Shown: in pieces, positions 58,025 to 64,000 of the stretch | Layout of the letters: each line of letters starts with the position of its first letter | How positions within the stretch are numbered: the stretch's first letter is position 1 | Source of the DNA: Methanobacterium_B sp963825335 | GTDB taxonomy: Archaea > Methanobacteriota > Methanobacteria > Methanobacteriales > Methanobacteriaceae | Assembly: GCA_963825335.1 (NCBI GenBank) | Contig: CAWGSP010000001.1 | Location: 1,612,001 to 1,676,000, forward strand | Direction: 5' to 3' | DNA: 64,000 nt | Made by a program: the position numbers and the translations under genes | Notes under the pieces: generated by a model | The model's database searches: none | Seen by the model: only the letters and a program-made list of their open reading frames with translations | Told to the model about the DNA's origin: nothing

Positions 58025-58808
58025 CTAGAGGTATAATAAAAATTTGTTTTGGTATTTATAGAATATTCCCATGCCAATAACCAGTGCAATTATTGCTGCA
58101 ACAGTAGCATACATCAGTTGAAAAGGGTTATACAAAGTACCTATGCATAAGCACACTCTTAGACAGTTAATAACATCATACAACGGATTTATTGCCAAAA
58201 TGAAATGATAATGGGGTGGCACCATGAAGATGGCTAAAATAAAGGGGTTGAATACATCAACATCATAGTGAAAACACTGTATAAATGTTCGATATCCCTA
58301 AAGAATACAGTTATGTGGCGAGTATTAAACCAACACCTGCAGTAAATATCACCAATAATACGATTACTGGCAATGAAGCGAATATAATGAAAATAGTAAA
58401 TTGTACATGCGTGGCTATCATAACTGCAAATAGAATGATCAGAGACAGTAGAATGATCACAAAATTTGACATCACCGTTGCCAATGCATACAAGTATTTA
58501 GGTACATATACCGATTTTCAAAATGCTGGCATTACCTATTATTGACTTCATAGCACCGAGGTCCCGCCAGAAATAACATGTATGAAATCCTTCCAATCAG
58601 ATAATAAACAGGAAAATTAGGTATAGCGTGTTTAAAGAATATCCGAATATGATCGTCATCAAAGCATGGTCAATAATGGCTCTAAAAAACTCCAGAAAAT
58701 TCCCAACACAGAATTTCTATATTTAACCTGTATGTCCCTTTTAACAAGTTGGAACGAGTAAAAATTATATTTATGAAAATTAGCGAAAAATCTATGATCA
58801 TTTATCAT
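58025..58808 (-). pseudogene. ABC-2 polysaccharide export permease with several frameshifts
   Basis: ATG 58808 after GGAGATC. Ordered pieces: SFQLVKRDIQVKYRNSVLG and IFWSFLEPLLTM (family opening), FPVYYLIG, ALATVMSNFVIILLSLIILF, FTAGVGLILAT, TVFFRDIEHLYSVF, NPLYDVINCLR and a last helix ending FLLYL. Together they form the usual 260-residue, six-helix permease. Five or more one-base frame changes separate them. Confidence 0.72.
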
Positions 58809-58934
58809 TATGATCTCCATTTTATTGAAATGTTTCAATTTAATAAATAAAAAATGGTTCATAGATAATTAAACATCAATACTAAAATCTATCAACACCA
58901 GTAATCTAATCCGTAAACAATTTGAATATCGAAC

Positions 58935-60267
58935 TCATAAATCATCAGAGGTACCAATCTGATAATATTCAAAACCCATAGCCTCAATATATTCTTATTA
59001 TATTGATTTCTTCCATCAAAAATAATTTTATTACCCATTTTTTCGGTAATTTCATCAAAATCAGGGCTCCTAAATTCTTTCCATTCGGTGATCAGATGAG
59101 TGGCACTGACATTGTCTAATGCTTCATATTTACCATTAAAAAATTTTATATTGGGATTATCTCCGAAATAATACTGTTTAGCAGAGTTCATTGCCTTTGG
59201 ATCGTAGGAATTTATTTTTGCACCAGTTTGATCAGTTCATCTATAACAACAACCGAGGTTGATTCCCTCATATCATCGGTTTCAGGTTTAAATGACAAGC
59301 CCCAAACAGCAAAGGTATGATCTGAGAGGTCATTTCCGAATCTTTTAATAATTTTATTCACCAAAACCTACTTCTGATGATTGTTAACGGATTCAACCCT
59401 TTTTAAAATTGTTGATTCATAACCATGGTCTTCAGCTGTTTTAATCAAAGCTTTAACATCCTTAGGAAAACAACTACCTCCATAACCACAGCCGGCATAT
59501 AAAAAACTGTATCCTATCCTTTTATCGCTGCCAATACCTTCACGCACATGATTAATATCAGCACCAACCCTCTCACAAATATTGGCCATCTCATTCATAA
59601 ACGAGATACGTGTTGCAAGCATGGCATTTGAAGCATATTTTGCCATCTCCGCACTTCGCACATCCATTGTAATGAACCTTTCATGATTGATGGTGAATGG
59701 GGTATAAAGCTCCTTCAATTTCATTATAGCTTCTTCGTTATCTGAACCTATAACTACCCTATCTGGTCTCATAAAGTCTGCAACACTAGCACCTTCCTTT
59801 AAAAATTCCGGGTTGGAAACAACGTGTACAACATAATCAACATTCCTATTTTTCAATTCTGTGTCTATTATCTCCTTTACTTTATCTGCTGTTCCAACTG
59901 GTACAGTTGATTTGTTTACGACAATGAGATCATTGGACATTATTTGACCTATTTCTTTGGCAGCTGCCAGTACATACTGTAAATCGGCACTTCCATCTTC
60001 ATCCATGGGGGTACCAACTGCAATAAAACAAATATTGGAATCAAGTAAACCATCTTCTAATCGACTGGAAAACAGGAGGTTACCGTTAAGAGTATTTTTT
60101 TTTACCAAATCTTCTAATCCCGGTTCATAAATTGGTATTATGCCGTTACATAAACTTTTAACTTTGTCTTCATCAATATCGATACAATATACCTTATTTC
60201 CCATCTCTGAAAAACATGCACCGGTTACTAATCCTACGTAACCGGTTCCAACGATTGTAAGTTTCAT
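58935..60267 (-). pseudogene. ugd: UDP-glucose/GDP-mannose 6-dehydrogenase with C-terminal frameshifts
   Basis: ATG 60267 (GAGTGAT, 4-nt spacer). The first 300 residues are intact: TIVGTGYVGLVTGACFSEMG nucleotide site, CGYGGSCFPKDV catalytic Cys. After VESVNNHQK a TAG (59362-59360) occurs, yet VLVNKIIKRFGND and WGLSFKPETDDMREST follow in frame. Two missing bases (near 59221 and 58960) then break it before SYDPKAMNSAKQYY and ILEAMGFEYYQIG. Corrected length about 444, normal for the family, which makes UDP-glucuronate or an equivalent acid sugar. The symbol is by family; the substrate is not proven. Confidence 0.8.
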
Positions 60268-60466
60268 AGATATCACTCTAATTTTTTATTAAATTAATTA
60301 GTAAGATTTAAAAATATATATAGTTCTTCTTTTTATTGTAGTATGTTTATAGTTAAGTATCGTGCATGAAATTTATTGGACTAATATGAAGATAATAGAA
60401 TATTTTTATTGGTGTTAGATACGATTTAAGATAATGAATAAATAAAATTTAAAGAAGGGATCATGA

Positions 60467-61024
60467 ATGGGAAAGTTTAGTTTTAATAAAACATCCATCG
60501 AAGGTGTTTATGTTATTCAGCCGACTGTATTTGGGGATGAACGTGGTTATTTCATGGAAACCTACCACCAGGAAGAATTTAAACGAGCAGGTCTGGATCT
60601 TAATTTTGTGCAGGACAACCAGTCAAAATCTATTAAAGGCGTCCTCAGAGGACTTCATTTTCAATATGAAAATCCTCAAGGGAAACTTGTCAGGGTTATC
60701 CGGGGCGAAGTTTTCGATGTGGCGGTTGATATAAGGGAAAATTCAAATACATATGGAAAATGGGAAGGTGTTATACTTTCTGAAGCAAATAAAAAACAAT
60801 TCTATGTTCCAGAAGGATTTGCACATGGATTTTTGGTTTTATCAGACGAAGCAGAATTCACATATAAATGTACAGACTTCTACGATCCCGAAGATGAGGG
60901 TGGAATACTCTGGAATGATCCTGATGTAGGGATCATTTGGCCGGTTGAGGATATTGATGAGGTTATTTTATCGGATAAAGATAAAAAATGGGATGTATTG
61001 AAAGAAACACCAACCAACTACTGA
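60467..61024 (+). CDS. rfbC: dTDP-4-dehydrorhamnose 3,5-epimerase
   Basis: 185 residues, cupin fold. Catalytic His in RGLHFQ, active-site DNQS, VAVDIR and PEGFAHGFLVLS; all family motifs are present and length is normal. Makes dTDP-L-rhamnose precursor together with RfbA, B and D, which are not in this window. Divergent from the dehydrogenase gene. ATG after AGAAGGGATC. Confidence 0.95.
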   Translation: MGKFSFNKTSIEGVYVIQPTVFGDERGYFMETYHQEEFKRAGLDLNFVQDNQSKSIKGVLRGLHFQYENPQGKLVRVIRGEVFDVAVDIRENSNTYGKWEGVILSEANKKQFYVPEGFAHGFLVLSDEAEFTYKCTDFYDPEDEGGILWNDPDVGIIWPVEDIDEVILSDKDKKWDVLKETPTNY

Positions 61025-61062
61025 ATTTTATAACTAATAAATGAATTTTGGGGGGATTTATT

Positions 61063-62142
61063 ATTAAAATAGGTTTCTTAAATTATTATGATTATTGTAA
61101 TAATAATAAAATGTTTGAAGATCCATCAGTTCAAAAATTAAGTGATGATCTTATATATCCATTTGTACATTTGTATAAACGTGCCAATTCAAAGGGTATT
61201 GATATCTCTACTATTGATACACAACCATTAGAAAGCTATGATCAGATTTTTTTCTTTGATTTTCCAACATTGAGTAACCCTTATTTTAAAAAATTAATAG
61301 AATCTAAATTTGATAACCTAATATTATTTATTTATGAATGTGAAATTGTAATGCCTGATAATTGGGATAAGGAAAATTATAAATATTTCAAAAAAATTTA
61401 CACATGGAATGATGATTTGGTTGATAACAAAAAGATATTTAAATATTATTTCCCAATTAAAGTTCCTGTAAATATTGATTTTAATGCTTTTAAAAAAGAA
61501 AAATTATGCACAATCATAGCTTCAAATAAATTCAATTTACATCCTTTAGAGTTGTATTCAAATAGATTAGAAGCTATTCGGTGGTTTGAAGAAAATCATC
61601 CGGAAGATTTTGATTTATATGGATATGGATGGGACGAAAAGGCAGGAGAAACCCTAGCAAATATTTGGGGCACTCCAGAACAGAAAATTAGAAGCGATGC
61701 TCGTCCTGATGAAAAACCTTATACTTTGTATAAAGGTTCGGTAACATCAAAAAATGAAACATTAAAAAAATATAAGTTTTCGATTTGTTATGAAAATGCA
61801 AAGGATATACCGGGATATATTACTGAAAAGATTTTTGACTCCTTCTTTGCAGGTTGTATACCTATATATTGGGGTGCTCCAAATATTACTGACTATGTGC
61901 CTTCAGAAACATTTATCAATAAGAAAGATTTTGATACATATTCTGAATTATATGATTATATTAAATACATGCCAGAAGAAACCTATTTGGATTACCTAGA
62001 TGCGATAAAAAGATACGTTAACAGCAAGGAAATCGACTTGTTTGGCGCTGAAAATTTTGCAGATATATTGATTAAAGAAATTCAAACAGGGGAAAATGAA
62101 AAACCGTTAATTAAATATTTTAAAAGATTATTTAAACACTAA
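61063..62142 (+). CDS. GT10 (alpha-1,3-fucosyltransferase-like) glycosyltransferase, apparent ATT start
   Basis: 359 residues. The C-terminal donor domain has KFSICYENAKDIPGYITEKI, FFAGCIPIYWGAP and FINKKDF, diagnostic of GT10 fucosyltransferases (Fx-ENS-x-YITEK-x-PV-x-G). The protein naturally begins IKIGFLNYYDY. The only conventional codon, TTG at 61048, overlaps the GGGGGG SD (61050-61055), while ATT at 61063 is 7 nt downstream. Fucose would come as GDP-fucose, whose genes are not here. Follows rfbC by 38 nt, probably one operon. Confidence 0.85.
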   Translation: MKIGFLNYYDYCNNNKMFEDPSVQKLSDDLIYPFVHLYKRANSKGIDISTIDTQPLESYDQIFFFDFPTLSNPYFKKLIESKFDNLILFIYECEIVMPDNWDKENYKYFKKIYTWNDDLVDNKKIFKYYFPIKVPVNIDFNAFKKEKLCTIIASNKFNLHPLELYSNRLEAIRWFEENHPEDFDLYGYGWDEKAGETLANIWGTPEQKIRSDARPDEKPYTLYKGSVTSKNETLKKYKFSICYENAKDIPGYITEKIFDSFFAGCIPIYWGAPNITDYVPSETFINKKDFDTYSELYDYIKYMPEETYLDYLDAIKRYVNSKEIDLFGAENFADILIKEIQTGENEKPLIKYFKRLFKH

Positions 62143-62388
62143 TAAATCCAACTAGGTTCATTAAAATAATTTTTTTTTATAACTGATTTGTAAGTTTATG
62201 GATAGATTAATTAAATATTATGTAATCTATTGAAATATGTAGACTGCATTATTTGTCAGTATTTAGCATTTAAATTTAAGAATCTAGGCCTGAAAAATAT
62301 TTAGTAAGTTTAATAAATTAGTTATCACTAAGCTACATTAGTGTTCCTCATCTTTGGTTGACATTATTTATTGTTGCGGGGAGATTTA

Positions 62389-63723
62389 ATGGAAAATGTG
62401 AAAGTGTCGGTAATAATTCCAATTAACAATGTTGAAAATTATTTAAAAAATTGCTTAGAAAGCATCATTCATCAAACACTACAAGAAATCGAAATAATAT
62501 GTGTTAATGATGGTTCCACCGACGGTTCACAGCAAATTTTAGAAGAATACGCTCAAAATGATGATAGAATACAGATCATTAACAAAGAAAATGTTGGGCC
62601 CGGCGCAGCCAGAAATACTGGTATGGAAGTTGCAAAAGGTGAATATATAGGTTTTATTGATTCAGATGATTGGATTGAATTGGATACTTATGAAAAATTT
62701 TATAAAAATGCTAAATCTCAAAATAGTGATATAGTAATGTGTCCAATAAACCTTTTTGATGATAGTTCTCATAAATTAACAAAGGATGATAAGTACGATT
62801 TACCATATTTCACATTAGAATATTTGGATAAACAATTTGACAATCGTATATTTAATTATAAGGATACTAACGACTTCTTATTTCGCATATGTGTTGCTCC
62901 ATGGAATAAAATTTATAGAACTGAATTTTTAACTAGCATAAATGCAAAGTTCCCAGAAAATTTGATTTTTGAAGATATGCCTTTTTTTTATGAAACTTAT
63001 TTACAAGCCCATAATGTTTCATTAATAAGGGATTTTTTGTACTTTTATAGGATTAACAGACCTGTATCAATAAAATCAAAAGCAGATAAAAATTTCTTTG
63101 ATATCATTAAAATAAATGACCTCATTAAAAAAATTTTTATAGACACCCAAAATTTTGAAAAATTTAATATTAAATTATTAGATTATTTTATCAGTTCGAC
63201 ATTTCACAATTTTAATTTAATTGACGAGATTTATAAACAAGAATTTTTCGAAGTTATCAAATTATATTTTGAAAATATGCATCTTGAAGATAGTGAAATC
63301 GACAAATTGAGTTTAAACTCTAAAAATAACTATCAAAATGTTATAAATTCTGATACTAAGAATGAATTTGAACTAAGAGAAAAAGTCAAATCATTAAAAT
63401 TAACCTACAAGAAAAATCTAAAATATCAAGAGCAATATTTTGAAGAACAACTAGTGAAGTATAAAAAAGTTTATGAAGAACAATTAGTGGATTATAAGGA
63501 ATCTCATGATAAAGAAATTGAATTGTTAAAATTTAGATTTAAGAACAAGTTAACCACTGAAAAACAATCTCATGAAAAAGAATTGAGTCTTCAAAAACAG
63601 GCTTTTGAAAAAAAACTTGAGGATATAGAAGAAATTTTGAAAAAGATGGACACTTCTAATAGTTGGAAGTTGACAAGACCCATTAGAAAAATTGGAACAG
63701 AAATTAAGCGTTTCAAAAAGTGA
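62389..63723 (+). CDS. GT2 glycosyltransferase with C-terminal coiled coil
   Basis: 444 residues. GT-A domain with VSVIIPINNVENYL, VNDGSTDGS, FIDSDDW (DxD) and WNKIYR, then about 150 residues of helical region and a Lys/Glu coiled coil (about 340-430) ending NSWKLTRPIRK, a C-terminal motif common to chain-length or glycan-assembly GT2s. GGGGAG with 5-nt spacer precedes ATG 62389. Confidence 0.88.
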   Translation: MENVKVSVIIPINNVENYLKNCLESIIHQTLQEIEIICVNDGSTDGSQQILEEYAQNDDRIQIINKENVGPGAARNTGMEVAKGEYIGFIDSDDWIELDTYEKFYKNAKSQNSDIVMCPINLFDDSSHKLTKDDKYDLPYFTLEYLDKQFDNRIFNYKDTNDFLFRICVAPWNKIYRTEFLTSINAKFPENLIFEDMPFFYETYLQAHNVSLIRDFLYFYRINRPVSIKSKADKNFFDIIKINDLIKKIFIDTQNFEKFNIKLLDYFISSTFHNFNLIDEIYKQEFFEVIKLYFENMHLEDSEIDKLSLNSKNNYQNVINSDTKNEFELREKVKSLKLTYKKNLKYQEQYFEEQLVKYKKVYEEQLVDYKESHDKEIELLKFRFKNKLTTEKQSHEKELSLQKQAFEKKLEDIEEILKKMDTSNSWKLTRPIRKIGTEIKRFKK

Positions 63724-63759
63724 ATGAATAAACAAAATCAATATTTAAAGGTGAATGGT

Positions 63760-64000
63760 ATGGATATGTTGGACGTATCTATAATAATTCCAGTATACAA
63801 TGTGGAAAATTATCTTAGACAGTGCTTGGATAGTGTGGTTAATCAAACATTGGAGAAAATTGAGATTATATGTGTAAATGATGGTTCCACAGACAGTTCA
63901 CTACAAATTTTAGAGGAATATGCTCGAAATGATGATAGGGTAAAAATCATTAACAAAGAAAATAATGGTGCTGGAGCTGCGAGAAAGACTGGTTTAGATA
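63760..64000 (+). CDS. GT2 glycosyltransferase, cut by right edge
   Basis: 80 codons visible, nearly identical in motif order to the preceding protein: VSIIIPVYNVENYLRQCLDS, ICVNDGSTDSS and NNGAGAARKTG. ATG after AAAGGTGA. Tandem paralogue of 62389-63723; the rest lies beyond the window. Confidence 0.85.
   Translation, partial: MDMLDVSIIIPVYNVENYLRQCLDSVVNQTLEKIEIICVNDGSTDSSLQILEEYARNDDRVKIINKENNGAGAARKTGLD

Overview
The window is AT-rich archaeal DNA from a methanogen of the order Methanobacteriales, most likely Methanobacterium or a close relative. The strongest evidence is a set of secreted proteins carrying pseudomurein-binding repeats; pseudomurein walls are confined to Methanobacteriales and Methanopyrus. 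Adhesin-like NosD/Big/DUF11 proteins, DUF1616 and DUF2206 membrane proteins, archaeal GGAGGTGA-type ribosome binding sites and poly-T stops agree. No rRNA, tRNA or CRISPR array was seen.

Region 1 (1-10.2 kb) is a cell-wall and surface cluster, mostly on the minus strand: two PMBR proteins whose starts appear to be ATT, two PMBR proteins fused to an M14-like zinc-hydrolase domain (each preceded by a small secreted partner, an apparent duplicated gene pair), and a DUF1616 membrane protein split by one extra base at the edge of a 15-bp repeat. Region 2 (10.7-22.7 kb) is accessory DNA. A decayed NosD adhesin abuts a train of very small, overlapping plus-strand genes with zinc ribbons and a SWIM finger, a PAS histidine kinase, a PKD protein and more zinc ribbons (remnant of an integrated element), followed by minus-strand defence-like genes (a HEPN-type protein with in-frame stops and a DUF4041/GIY-YIG protein with two frameshifts). 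Region 3 (23-53 kb) is an intact surface glycan and adhesin locus: GT2, GT4, GT-C and DUF2206 proteins, a flippase, an acetyltransferase, three related NosD-type proteins, a giant Ig-like adhesin, a secreted NodB deacetylase on a DUF11 stalk, a metallophosphoesterase, and a UbiA/carotenoid-hydratase-like pair. Region 4 (53.7-64 kb) is a polysaccharide assembly and export locus: WcaJ-like initiating transferase, two broken GT2 genes, ABC-2 exporter (ATPase intact, permease broken), UDP-sugar dehydrogenase (broken near its 3' end), rfbC, a GT10 fucosyltransferase-like protein, and GT2 enzymes running off the right edge.

A plausible joint role is to make lipid-linked glycans (initiating transferase, cytosolic GT2/GT4 enzymes, flippase or ABC export, GT-C transfer outside) that decorate wall-bound adhesins, while PMBR proteins bind or remodel pseudomurein.

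Two cross-cutting observations deserve attention. (i) Five genes have a strong Shine-Dalgarno sequence followed 6-7 nt later by in-frame ATT or ATC rather than ATG/GTG/TTG, at the point where the conserved protein begins. (ii) Many genes in 8-22 kb and 55.7-59.4 kb are split by single-base indels, often in homopolymers, whose correction restores full-length conserved proteins; this may be draft-sequence error or real decay, and raw reads are needed to decide.
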